Below are positions 1 through 7,172 of a stretch of 38,958 bases of DNA, one piece after another. The notes below the pieces were generated by a model. The model did no database searches and was not told the DNA's origin. It saw nothing but the letters and a program-made list of their open reading frames with translations. Within the stretch, counting starts at the first letter, position 1, and each line of letters starts with the position of its first letter. Origin of the DNA: Actinomycetota bacterium (GTDB lineage Bacteria > Actinomycetota > Thermoleophilia > Gaiellales > Gaiellaceae); NCBI GenBank assembly GCA_003134505.1, contig PLBK01000031.1:1-38958 (forward strand), written 5' to 3'. Position numbers and translations under genes: made by a program.

Positions 1-870
1 CCACCACCCCCGCCTCCGCCCGGCCCGCCTCCGCCCACGGGGCCGCCGCTTCCGCCGGGGCCGCCGCCTCCGCCCGGAGGCGTGAGCGCGTTCTTCGGCG
101 CGGACGCTCCGCCGCACTACGCCCACTGGCGTGTGCGCTTCGACGCGGTGACGTTCGGAGCCGCCTCCTACGCGTGGCAGTTCGGCGACGGCGCGACGGC
201 GCAGACGAAGATCCCGCTGGCTTTCCACCGATACGCGAGCGCGGGGACGTTCACAGTCTCGCTCGCCGTCACCGACGCCGCCGGTGTCCAGTCGCAGTCC
301 TCGATCCAGCTCGACGTGACAGCGCTTCCCGCCGCCGAGCGGCTGCCGGCGATCGCCGGCCCGAGCGCTCGCAGCCGGAAGGATCCCGGCTACAGCCGCG
401 TCGCCTCGAAGGTGGTCGGGGCGTCGCGCTCGGTCTTCTGCTGGAGCGCGGCGGACTGGGCGATCCTCGAGCCGGCGTTCGACGAGAAGGCGACCGGCGG
501 CTACGTCGACCCGGCCAAGCCGCGGCAGATCGGGCTGTCGCCGCGGATCTGCTCCCGGCTCGACCTGATCGAGTACAGGAAGCCGATCGCCGCCCCGACG
601 AAGGGCACGGCGGTCGCGGTCCTCGTCCTGGCGAGCGAGATCGAGCAGAGCAGGGGCTACGTCAATCTCGCGCAGATCACGTGCTACGGGTTGCAGTCGG
701 TTCCGGACACGAGCCGGCTGCTCGGCGCGGGACCTGCGTACGCCGAGAGGCTGGGCCGGTTGGCCGCAGCGTGGTACAGCCGGCGCAACCTGCCGGCCGG
801 GTACTGGTCGCCGCAGTGCCGCGACGGGGGCAAGCTCGACCTCGATCCGGCCGACAAGCACTGGCCGTGA
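1..870 (+). CDS. Secreted PKD-domain protein, 5' end beyond the window
   Basis: The reading frame is open from base 1, so the start lies to the left; the GTG at 82 is only an internal codon. Bases 1-81 encode a Pro/Gly linker of the kind that separates extracellular domains. Next comes a PKD fold (about nt 130-330) with the family signature WQFGDG and the Y-x-x-x-GTFTVSL strand. The C-terminal half (about nt 400-867) is a cysteine-containing domain I do not recognise with certainty. Its layout (ASEIEQSRG, then TCYGLQ, then a SPQCRDGGKLDL end) resembles, from memory, actinobacterial exported proteins that carry an HExxH site, here replaced by SExxQ at 634-648. A surface or secreted role is inferred from the PKD domain and linker; no enzymatic function is assigned. 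Confidence 0.85.
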   Translation, partial: PPPPPPPGPPPPTGPPLPPGPPPPPGGVSAFFGADAPPHYAHWRVRFDAVTFGAASYAWQFGDGATAQTKIPLAFHRYASAGTFTVSLAVTDAAGVQSQSSIQLDVTALPAAERLPAIAGPSARSRKDPGYSRVASKVVGASRSVFCWSAADWAILEPAFDEKATGGYVDPAKPRQIGLSPRICSRLDLIEYRKPIAAPTKGTAVAVLVLASEIEQSRGYVNLAQITCYGLQSVPDTSRLLGAGPAYAERLGRLAAAWYSRRNLPAGYWSPQCRDGGKLDLDPADKHWP

Positions 871-995
871 AGCGGGTGCGCCTCGCGCTCGGGGTCGCGG
901 CGGTCGGGGCCGCGGACTCGGGAGCGGCGCTGGCGGCGTCGGCCGACCCGCCGCTCGGCCTGGCGCTGAGGCTGTACCTCGCCGTCGCGCGCTGA
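867..995 (+). CDS. Possible 42-residue signal-peptide-like peptide
   Basis: A short frame begins at a GTG whose GTGA overlaps the stop of the PKD protein, the arrangement seen in translationally coupled genes. It encodes a basic start (VKRVRLAL), a hydrophobic Ala/Gly/Val core and an ALAAS stretch that would suit signal peptidase, followed by about 18 residues. It may be a tiny exported peptide, the remnant of a secreted protein, or chance in GC-rich DNA. No family is recognised. Confidence 0.3.
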   Translation: MKRVRLALGVAAVGAADSGAALAASADPPLGLALRLYLAVAR

Positions 996-999
996 GGAA

Positions 1000-1018
1000 G
1001 ACCGCGGCTGCTGCGGTC
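1000..1018. terminator. Hairpin between convergent genes
   Basis: GACCGC (1000-1005) pairs with GCGGTC (1013-1018) over a 7-nt loop. It lies between the end of the small plus-strand frame and the stop codon of the ANTAR gene, so it could end transcription from either side. There is no T tract. Confidence 0.35.
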
Positions 1019-1661
1019 AGGCGCTGAGTACGCCCTCGGCCCTTCCAGCGGCTCCGTCCGGAGCCGCCGACGCCGGTGCCGGGACCGAGGGCAAGAGCAG
1101 CAGGTGGCTGTCGACGATCGCCTCCGCGACGTCGGCGAGCTTGTGCCCGCTGCGTTGCGAGTGGGTGCGAAGCAGCTCGAACGCCTTCTCCTCGCCGATC
1201 GCGTGGCGTGCCATCAGGATGCCTTTCGCCTGCTCGATCACGGCGCGGCGTCCGAACGCTCCCTGCAGGTTGTGGAACTCGGCGAAGCGGCGGAGCACGA
1301 TGTCGATCGCTCCCGCGAGCTGCTCCGGGTCGGTATCGGTGATGTAGGCGAAGACGCCGCGCTTGGCCGCCTCGCGCACGAAAGTCGAGTCGCGTGCTTC
1401 CAGGAGGGTGATCACGGGGCAGGCCGCTTCATGGACGATCTTCGAGATCAGCTCGAGCGCGTGCTCCGAGCTCGCGCCGAGACCGACGAGCGCGACGTCG
1501 GGCCGCTCCTCGCGGGTCACCAGGCCCACCTCGGTCACTTCGAGCTCGCGCGCGATCACCTCGTGCCCGAGACCGGCGACGATCGCCGCGACCCGCTCGA
1601 GCCGGTCGGCCCGCTCGTTGGCGATCAGGACGCGGAGGTGCTCTACCGGGCTGTCAGGCAT
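1017..1661 (-). CDS. ANTAR-domain response regulator
   Basis: The 214-residue protein has an N-terminal receiver-like domain (about 9-125), with Asp55 in RPDVAL at the phosphoacceptor position. A C-terminal ANTAR domain (about 133-185) begins RRAVIEQAKGILM. ANTAR proteins bind paired hexaloop hairpins in nascent mRNA and prevent termination. The receiver looks degenerate: the usual strand-5 Lys is missing (FAYITDT), so control may not follow the classic phosphorelay. The ATG overlaps the end of the upstream STAS gene by 8 bases and has no clear ribosome site, which suggests coupled translation. The Ala/Pro-rich C-terminal tail is probably disordered. No hexaloop targets were identified in the window. 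Confidence 0.9.
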   Translation of the reverse strand: MPDSPVEHLRVLIANERADRLERVAAIVAGLGHEVIARELEVTEVGLVTREERPDVALVGLGASSEHALELISKIVHEAACPVITLLEARDSTFVREAAKRGVFAYITDTDPEQLAGAIDIVLRRFAEFHNLQGAFGRRAVIEQAKGILMARHAIGEEKAFELLRTHSQRSGHKLADVAEAIVDSHLLLLPSVPAPASAAPDGAAGRAEGVLSA

Positions 1662-2016
1662 AGCTGCCGGCGGGTATCAGGCTGATCGCCTGCTCGATCG
1701 TCGCGTGGATCCGCAAGGTCCGATCGACGCCGGTGATCTCGAGGACCTTCCGGACGTTGGGATTGCTGCAGACGATGCCGACATGGAGGCCACTCGCCTG
1801 GAGCCGCTCACCGCTTCTCAGGAGCGCGTGGACGGCGCTCGAGTCGAAGAACGTCGTCCTCGTCAGGTCGACGAAGACGCGGCGCGCTCTCAGTCGGACG
1901 GCATCGAGCAGCTCCGTTTCGAGCTCGGGCGCCGTCACGAGATCGACGTCGCCGTATGCGGAGACGACGAACGTCCCCGTGTCAGACGCTGCGGTTGCTA
2001 CCCCGAACTCGTCCAC
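1654..2016 (-). CDS. STAS-domain anti-anti-sigma factor
   Basis: The 120-residue single-domain protein matches SpoIIAA/RsbV-type antagonists. Its central signature is FFDSSAVHAL, and Ser59 or Ser60 is the likely site phosphorylated by an anti-sigma kinase. Such proteins release a sigma factor by binding its anti-sigma partner. The GTG start at 2016 is preceded by a good ribosome site, GGGAGG, about 5 bases away. It is the first gene of a two-gene unit with the ANTAR regulator, pairing partner-switching with an RNA-binding antiterminator. No RsbW-type kinase or sigma factor is encoded here, so its partner is elsewhere. Confidence 0.92.
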   Translation of the reverse strand: MDEFGVATAASDTGTFVVSAYGDVDLVTAPELETELLDAVRLRARRVFVDLTRTTFFDSSAVHALLRSGERLQASGLHVGIVCSNPNVRKVLEITGVDRTLRIHATIEQAISLIPAGSYA

Positions 2017-2177
2017 CCTTACCTCCCAACGCGGTTGTCGACCAGGACACCGGTCGCCAAGTACCTGCGTCGGCCCAGCTGCTGCGGGCAGACAGTTCGC
2101 AGAACGACACCCTTCGCTCTGCCGCTCGCGGAACCAGTTCGCTGGGGCCCCGAGAGCGATGCTTCAGCCGCGAGTGT

Positions 2178-2201
2178 ATCACTAGTGATTCGTGCTACAA
2201 T
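2178..2201 (+). promoter_or_regulatory. 12-bp palindrome and -10 box in a divergent intergenic region
   Basis: The 326-base gap 2017-2342 lies between the STAS gene (minus) and a small membrane-protein gene (plus). It contains a perfect palindrome, ATCACTAGTGAT (2178-2189), followed by TACAAT (2196-2201), a 5/6 match to a -10 hexamer. The local sequence is clearly more AT-rich than its surroundings. No good -35 is visible, so the promoter may be activator-dependent or use an alternative sigma factor. I see no gene in the rest of the gap. Confidence 0.45.
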
Positions 2202-2342
2202 TGTCCTTATCGAAGGAGCCTCATCTCCCGGCTCCCCGCGATCGTAGAGCGCACAGCGCTTGCTCTTCTGAAGATCCGCCCGCAGCCAACTGGACGGCGT
2301 TCGTTTCCGAAGCTAACCGGTTGTTGGATCAGGAGGGTCGTC

Positions 2343-2504
2343 ATGATCGTTCTCGTACTGCTCGCATTGCTCGCGATCGTCGTCTTCGGCGTGGCCTTCA
2401 CGGCGCATTGGCTCTTCGTCATCGCCGCCGTCCTGGCTGCCGTCTGGCTGCTCAGCTTCCTCATGGGCGGCAGACACGGTCGCACCCGCGGCGCCTGGCG
2501 CTAG
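2343..2504 (+). CDS. Small hydrophobic membrane protein (53 aa)
   Basis: The ATG follows a consensus ribosome site, AGGAGG, 6 bases upstream. The product has two predicted membrane segments (residues about 2-18 and 21-41) with a short basic cytoplasmic tail, GGRHGRTRGAWR. Length, spacing of the two helices and the WLLSFL motif resemble the widespread 'hydrophobic protein' or Lmo0937-like small membrane proteins often tied to stress. That assignment is from memory of the family. Its neighbours are a STAS/ANTAR pair and a secreted CHRD protein, consistent with a stress-related locus, but no function is known. Confidence 0.75.
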   Translation: MIVLVLLALLAIVVFGVAFTAHWLFVIAAVLAAVWLLSFLMGGRHGRTRGAWR

Positions 2505-2594
2505 GGCGCGCAAGCCGCCGCGCCGCCTCGGCCTGCGGCGGCTGCCACCAGACCTTCCGACGAATACCGACTCGATACGAAAGGACGTACTCGA

Positions 2595-3194
2595 ATGGAG
2601 AACCAGATCAGGAACAGGACGAGGCTCTTGAGCGTGCTCATTCCGGCCGGCGGCGTTGTCGCTCTCGTCGCCACGGGACTCGCTCTCGCGGCTCCGAGCG
2701 TGCCTGTTTCCCATGTCTACACGCTGAAGGCAAACCTCACTCCGACGCAGACCAGCCCGATGTCGGCGGCCAAGGGCCGCTTCGACGCGGTGCTCGTCTG
2801 GAACAGGGGCGGTGCGATCGGCCTGCTGCCGGCGGGTTGCATCAACACCGTGAAGCCCCGCAGTGGATTGCCGAACCGTGTCAGCTGCGATCACGGCAAG
2901 CTGATCATCACGCTGTCGAAGACGGCAGGCTGGACGCTCGCGTGGACACTCAGCTTCGCGCACCTCAGCGGGACGGCGATGGCCGGCGACATCCACACGA
3001 GCCTTCCCCCGAGCCTGTTGCAGCTCACGCTGTTCACGGCCCCCAAGGTGACCGTGACTCCGGCCAGGGGAAGCGTGTCGGTGACGAATGACCAGGCGAA
3101 GGCGCTTTTGCTCGGCAAGGACTACGCCGGCATCAATACCGCCCACAAGCCCAACGGAGAGATCCGCGGCACGGTCACGAGCTCGGCCCACTAG
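2595..3194 (+). CDS. Secreted CHRD-domain protein
   Basis: A Sec signal peptide (residues 1-33, basic start, hydrophobic core, ALAAP) precedes one CHRD-type domain of about 160 residues. Visible family features are the opening LKANLTPTQ strand, a central GDIHTSLPP segment and the closing HKPNGEIRGTV. CHRD domains occur in extracellular bacterial proteins, usually without known activity. There are two Cys in the mature part, possibly a disulfide. A ribosome site AAAGGA lies 11 bases upstream of the ATG. A diverged paralogue lies at 8806-9531 (minus). Confidence 0.85.
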   Translation: MENQIRNRTRLLSVLIPAGGVVALVATGLALAAPSVPVSHVYTLKANLTPTQTSPMSAAKGRFDAVLVWNRGGAIGLLPAGCINTVKPRSGLPNRVSCDHGKLIITLSKTAGWTLAWTLSFAHLSGTAMAGDIHTSLPPSLLQLTLFTAPKVTVTPARGSVSVTNDQAKALLLGKDYAGINTAHKPNGEIRGTVTSSAH

Positions 3195-3213
3195 CCACTG
3201 AGCAGAAGATCCG

Positions 3214-3240
3214 GGAGAGGCAGGCCGCGAAGGCCTCTCC
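3214..3240 (+). terminator. Hairpin after the CHRD gene
   Basis: GGAGAGGC (3214-3221) and GCCTCTCC (3233-3240) form a perfect 8-bp stem with an 11-nt loop 19 bases after the CHRD stop codon. There is no T run, as is common in high-GC actinomycetes. Confidence 0.5.
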
Positions 3241-3267
3241 TCACGACGACGATCGAAGGGCGCAGAC

Positions 3268-3444
3268 ATGATCATGCATCGCAACATCTCCGACTGGCAC
3301 GGCAAGCAACTCGTCGATCGTGACGGCGACAAGATCGGCAAGCTCGAGGACGTCTACGTCGACGTCGAGACCGACGAGCCGATGTTCGGAACCGTCAAGG
3401 AAGGCGTCATCACCAAGAGCGGACGGCGGCTTGCCCGGCGCTGA
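3268..3444 (+). pseudogene. Truncated PRC-barrel protein
   Basis: The ATG frame gives 58 residues with the first half of a PRC-barrel domain: DWHGKQLVDRDGDKIG, then LEDVYVD, then a TDEP-x-F-x-TVKEG run. In complete relatives, as I recall them, this is followed by a strand ending in FVPL and about 60 more residues. Here the similarity stops after VKEG, and the frame closes in a basic tail (GRRLARR). Neither of the other two frames restores the missing half. It is most likely the remnant of a deletion, although a short expressed protein cannot be excluded. Confidence 0.6.
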
Positions 3445-3628
3445 CGCGGGAGGTCTTCCGGGCCTCCAGGAGCCATTCGCCGATCGAGTCAGGCGAGCAG
3501 GGCGACCGCGATCGGCGGCGCGCCACCGCGCGCGCACCGAGGGGTATCTGTCGCCCCGGCGCTCGTGGCAACCGAGCACGCAAGCGCCCGCTCGTGCGAA
3601 CGGCGCAGCTGCTCCGGAACTGACCCCC

Positions 3629-3829
3629 GTGGCAAACGAGACGATCCGCGCCGCCGTCCGCGCGCAAGGACGGCAGCCGGTCCCGTTCTTCTGCGAATGC
3701 GCGGACCTGGGCTGCCGGCAGGCGATCTGGCTGCCCCTCGAAGACTACGACCACCACACACAGGCCGGCGAACCGATCCTGGCCGACGGGCACGCAAGAG
3801 GGCACCTCGCCGCGGCCCTCTCCGGGTAG
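3629..3829 (+). CDS. Small cysteine-motif protein (66 aa)
   Basis: Starting at GTG 3629, the product reads VANETIRAAVRAQG and then PFFCECADLGCRQAIWLPL, followed by an acidic-aromatic stretch and GHARGHLAAALSG. The F-C-E-C-A-D-x-x-C core resembles small actinobacterial proteins of unknown function with a CECADxxC motif, perhaps metal-binding; this is recollection, not a search result. The same frame runs upstream without a credible start or conserved sequence, so the GTG with GGA 10 bases before it was chosen. The 184 bases before it (3445-3628) hold no recognisable gene and may be decayed PRC-barrel sequence. Confidence 0.6.
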   Translation: MANETIRAAVRAQGRQPVPFFCECADLGCRQAIWLPLEDYDHHTQAGEPILADGHARGHLAAALSG

Positions 3830-3896
3830 AACCTGAAGGTCGGAGGCTCGAAAGCGCGTGCGATCCGGCTCTCGGGCCGCGGGTATGCTGGCCGCG

Positions 3897-3969
3897 GCCC
3901 CCATCGACTAGCGGCCCAGGTCACGGCCCTTTCAAGGCCGTAGCGCGGGTTCGAATCCCGCTGGGGGCA
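3897..3969 (+). tRNA. tRNA-Glu (TTC anticodon)
   Basis: The cloverleaf is complete: acceptor GCCCCCA/TGGGGGC with discriminator A, anticodon stem CGGCC/GGCCG around loop CTTTCAA (anticodon TTC), and T arm GCGGG-TTCGAAT-CCCGC. No CCA is encoded. The next gene is an eCIS-core protein. I found no nearby duplicate of the tRNA 3' end that would mark an integrated element. Confidence 0.97.
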
Positions 3970-4082
3970 TACGAGTGCCGGGCTGGGTCGATGGGCAACG
4001 GCCCGGAGACACGAGGTTTGACATCCGTCGGGGGCAAGGTCATAGTCGCCTGGCCGGGGGAGGAGCGAGGTCGAGGCTGAGG

Positions 4083-5171
4083 GTGCGCGAAGTCCAGAAG
4101 GCAATCAGCCGTGAGCTGGTGAGCGTGCGCAGGAGCAGCGTTTCGAGCGCGCCTAGGAGGTCGGCCGAGCCCCCGGCTGGTCATGATCTCCGTCAGGTCT
4201 CCGTGCACCCCAGGGCGCCTGCAGGCATCCAGGTGCTGTCGCTCGGCCCGTCCGACGACGCGTACGAACGAGAGGCAGAACGCGCGGCGGAGCAGGTGAT
4301 GCGCGCCGGTGTGCCACGAGTTGACGCTCCGGAGCACTCGGAGACAACGCGGTTCCGGGCGAGCCCCGCGACCGGCGGTCAGGCGCCTCCCATCGTCGAC
4401 GAGGTGCTGCGTTCTCCCGGCCAGTCCCTGGATCCCGCCACCCGGACGTTCATGGAGCCGCGCTTCGGCCACGACTTCGGCGCGGTCCGGGTGCACACTG
4501 ACGCACGCGCGGCAGAGTCGGCGCAGGCCGTGGACGCAGTTGCCTACACCGTGGGACGCGACGTCGTCTTCGGGCGTGGGCATTACGACCCCGCCAGTAC
4601 CCGCGGACGCAGCCTCCTGGCTCACGAGCTGACCCACGTGGTGCAGCAGAACCAGGGGCCAGGTCAGGCGGGCGCACGCATCATGCGCCAGCCGAACACG
4701 GGAGCAGCAGGCGGATCCTCCACTCGACCGGCTGCGAAGGGTCCGTATCTCCTCCCGGACGTAAAGGTTGGCCAGGCGCCTGTGGACGTCACATTCGTCA
4801 AGGTGGAAACGGGCGAGGAGGCTCTTCGCCGCATGTCGATCCTCAATGAAAAGGCGGAGGCCGAGTTCCTGGAGCAGGCCCGTCGCTCCCGGGGGACGAT
4901 CAGCGCCGCGGGCCCTGAAGCAGCTTGGAAGGCCAAGCAGACCGAGAACGATCAGGTCAAGCAGACGCTCAAGACGCAGTTCGGTGAATGCTGGGGGACC
5001 GTCTTCTGGTGGACGAGGGGTGGCGGTCAAACGGGGGAAGGGTCTCCCGTCTGGGACCTGTTGGAGGGGTTGAGCGGCTTGAACCGTTCCGTTCCGATCC
5101 CGAGGCCGGGTGGAGAACCGGTCTACCGGGATACACGCGGCACGGCCACGCCGACCGAGTCCACGAGGTAG
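4083..5171 (+). CDS. eCIS-core (DUF4157) metallopeptidase-like protein
   Basis: The protein contains a full DUF4157/eCIS-core domain (about residues 103-190): PIVDEVLRSPGQ, then FGHDFGAVRVHTD, then VAYTVGRDVVFG, ending in AHELTHVVQQ, where HELTH (181-185) is a zinc HExxH site. In other bacteria this domain marks proteins linked to extracellular contractile injection systems, often as loaded cargo. About 170 residues follow, with a Glu/Lys-rich helix region and a Trp/Gly-rich patch (FGECWGTVFWWTRGGG) that I cannot assign. I chose GTG 4083 (GAGG about 7 bases before); GTG 3975, just after tRNA-Glu, is an alternative. No sheath, tube or baseplate genes are in the window. Confidence 0.85.
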   Translation: MREVQKAISRELVSVRRSSVSSAPRRSAEPPAGHDLRQVSVHPRAPAGIQVLSLGPSDDAYEREAERAAEQVMRAGVPRVDAPEHSETTRFRASPATGGQAPPIVDEVLRSPGQSLDPATRTFMEPRFGHDFGAVRVHTDARAAESAQAVDAVAYTVGRDVVFGRGHYDPASTRGRSLLAHELTHVVQQNQGPGQAGARIMRQPNTGAAGGSSTRPAAKGPYLLPDVKVGQAPVDVTFVKVETGEEALRRMSILNEKAEAEFLEQARRSRGTISAAGPEAAWKAKQTENDQVKQTLKTQFGECWGTVFWWTRGGGQTGEGSPVWDLLEGLSGLNRSVPIPRPGGEPVYRDTRGTATPTESTR

Positions 5172-5190
5172 GCACGCCCTGACGAGAACC

Positions 5191-5205
5191 GCGAACTAGG
5201 TTCGC
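5191..5205. terminator. Hairpin between convergent genes
   Basis: GCGAAC-TAG-GTTCGC forms a tight 6-bp hairpin that includes the glycosyltransferase stop codon and lies 20 bases after the eCIS-core gene. It could separate the two convergent units. Confidence 0.35.
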
Positions 5206-7076
5206 GCGTGTGGTCGCACGACGGCCACGACTTCCTCGCGCCACACGGGATCGCCCTGAAGGGCAAGCGTCTGCTCGATGAACTGGAAGTCGTCCGCGTT
5301 CCATCGGCCGAGGCGCTCGCGATCGAACGGCGCCACGAGCATCGGGGTGCCGACGTTGCCGTAGATGAGCTCCGGTGCGCGCCAGAGCAGCGTGCCGTAG
5401 TTGTCCATCCGGAACAGCATCGGGCGACCGGGCGTATCGGTGACGGCCGCGCGCATCGTCGCGAAGGCGCCGTCGAGATACGCGTCGTCGTCATCCATGA
5501 AGCACAGGTAGTCGCCCCTGCCGATCTCGATGCCGGCCTCGCGCTGGCTGTTGCCCGAGTCGCCCGTGGGTCCGTGCTCGACGTATCGCCAGCGCGGGCG
5601 CGGGAAGTCGGCACAGATCTCTCTCGCGACCGGCTGAACTCCGTCGGCGACGACGATCGCCTCGTCCTCGTCTCGAAGCTGGAGCACGAGGCTCTCGAGC
5701 GTGCGCCGGAGGGTCGGCCGGCCGCAGGTAGGCACGACAACGGTGAAGGTCGGCTCGGAAGCAAGACGCCGAGGGTCGCGCGCCGCCTCGAGCTCTCGGG
5801 CGTACCGCGGCGCGTCGACAGCCATTCGTGCGCCTTCCGAGCCGCTGCCCGCCCCGCGGACTCGTTGGTCCAGCAGATGAACGATGCGGCTCGACGGCAC
5901 TGCGGCGCACGGGATGCCGGCGCGGTCGAGGCGTGCGCGAATCAGATCATCCCCGAAGTAGTGCAGGTCGTCCGGGAGTGGGAAGACGTGGTCGAGCCAG
6001 TGACGTGCAAGCACCGGAAACGTGCATCGCGGTGAGGGTGTTCCGTCCGGCACCGGCTCGTCGAATCCCCCGTAGTTCGTCCAGCGAGGGTCGATGACGC
6101 AGGGTGCGGGAAGCATGCCGCGCTCGAGTTGCTCGAGAAGCGGCGCGAGCCACAGATCGTCGTCCGGGACCATGTCGTCGGAGGCACAGACGAGGACGTC
6201 GGCCCCACGGCAGCGACGCCAGATGTCGTTGAGGCCCGCGCACCAGCCGCCGGTCGCAGTCGAGGTGACGACGTGGACGGGCACGGGTGTGCGATCGCGG
6301 TAGGCGCTGGCGGTCGTTGCGCAGACGTCGGCGCGCTCGACCACCGTCGGGATCGCGATCACGATGCGCGCGCCGCCGCGAGACCAGCCGTTCCAGGCCC
6401 GACCGAATTGCTCCTCGCCGGGTCGGCCACCCCATTTCGCCCTGTACCGTTCCGCGTTCCCCGGGAATGTCGTTGCGACGAGCAGCTCGATCTCATTGTC
6501 GCCGCGGATCGTCGCCGAACCACTGTGCTCGGATGCGACATCGAGATCGAGCGAGGGGATCCCCGCCAGCTGCAGCCGGCGGTGCATGTCGTTGTCCTCG
6601 AAGTACGCGGGCCAGAATCCGGCGTCGAACGCACCGATCTCGTCGAGCACGACGCGACTCAGGCACGTGGCGCTGAAGCCGCGCCCGACGAGGAACAGAG
6701 CGCGACGAGGGTCGAGCCCGATCGCCGTCCGCATGGTTGCAAGAGCCCGCGGATCGGTCAGGCAAACGTCGTCGTTCAGAAGAACGACTGCGTCGTGGCC
6801 CCGGCCCCAGGCCCAGGTCGCCGCGCGGTTCCAGCTGGCTGCAACGCCTACATTGCAGCCGGGCCGTTCGATCGTCACGCCGCTTGCCTCCCACCGGAGG
6901 CACTCCTCGACCGCTTTCGGGCCGTTCTCGACGATAAGGACGTCTACCTCGACACCGTCCTGGGCGAGGACAGACTCAACGCATGCATCGAGCCGGCCGG
7001 CAGGCGCGACGGTCGGGATCGCGACGGCGATACGCCTCGATCTCTGCTCTCCCGCGGTGATCGTTGACGGCTCCAA
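5196..7076 (-). CDS. Glycosyltransferase with three tandem GT-A-like domains
   Basis: The 626-residue frame holds three consecutive GT2-like units. Unit 1 (about 16-215) starts RIAVAIPTV, has an NDD at 101-103 in place of DxD and a FEDNDMHRRL motif at 159-168. Unit 2 (about 237-400) starts RIVIAIPTV with SDD at 299-301. Unit 3 (about 443-626) starts FTVVVPTCGRPTL with MDDDD at 527-531. Each would bind a nucleotide-sugar and a metal, so the enzyme could add several sugars, or one unit could be structural. There is no membrane segment or signal peptide, so it is cytosolic. The TTG start at 7076 has no convincing ribosome site. Substrate and acceptor cannot be inferred from the sequence. Confidence 0.85.
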   Translation of the reverse strand: MEPSTITAGEQRSRRIAVAIPTVAPAGRLDACVESVLAQDGVEVDVLIVENGPKAVEECLRWEASGVTIERPGCNVGVAASWNRAATWAWGRGHDAVVLLNDDVCLTDPRALATMRTAIGLDPRRALFLVGRGFSATCLSRVVLDEIGAFDAGFWPAYFEDNDMHRRLQLAGIPSLDLDVASEHSGSATIRGDNEIELLVATTFPGNAERYRAKWGGRPGEEQFGRAWNGWSRGGARIVIAIPTVVERADVCATTASAYRDRTPVPVHVVTSTATGGWCAGLNDIWRRCRGADVLVCASDDMVPDDDLWLAPLLEQLERGMLPAPCVIDPRWTNYGGFDEPVPDGTPSPRCTFPVLARHWLDHVFPLPDDLHYFGDDLIRARLDRAGIPCAAVPSSRIVHLLDQRVRGAGSGSEGARMAVDAPRYARELEAARDPRRLASEPTFTVVVPTCGRPTLRRTLESLVLQLRDEDEAIVVADGVQPVAREICADFPRPRWRYVEHGPTGDSGNSQREAGIEIGRGDYLCFMDDDDAYLDGAFATMRAAVTDTPGRPMLFRMDNYGTLLWRAPELIYGNVGTPMLVAPFDRERLGRWNADDFQFIEQTLALQGDPVWREEVVAVVRPHART

Positions 7077-7172
7077 GACTCGCGAGGGTAAGAGCGCTTC
7101 GTTTAACAGGCGCTCGGCGACGTGTCAAGGTCGGTGGTGGACGGGGTCTTGGGACATGATGGAGCAGTGAAG

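Noticed and set aside
2178-2192. ATCACTAGTGATT as cloning-vector sequence (TA-vector polylinkers contain a similar string).
   Set aside because: Only about 12 bases match, and the flanks read as normal genomic sequence continuing into genes on both sides.
3897-3969. tRNA-Glu as the attachment site of an integrated element.
   Set aside because: No second copy of the tRNA 3' end and no integrase gene were found in the window.
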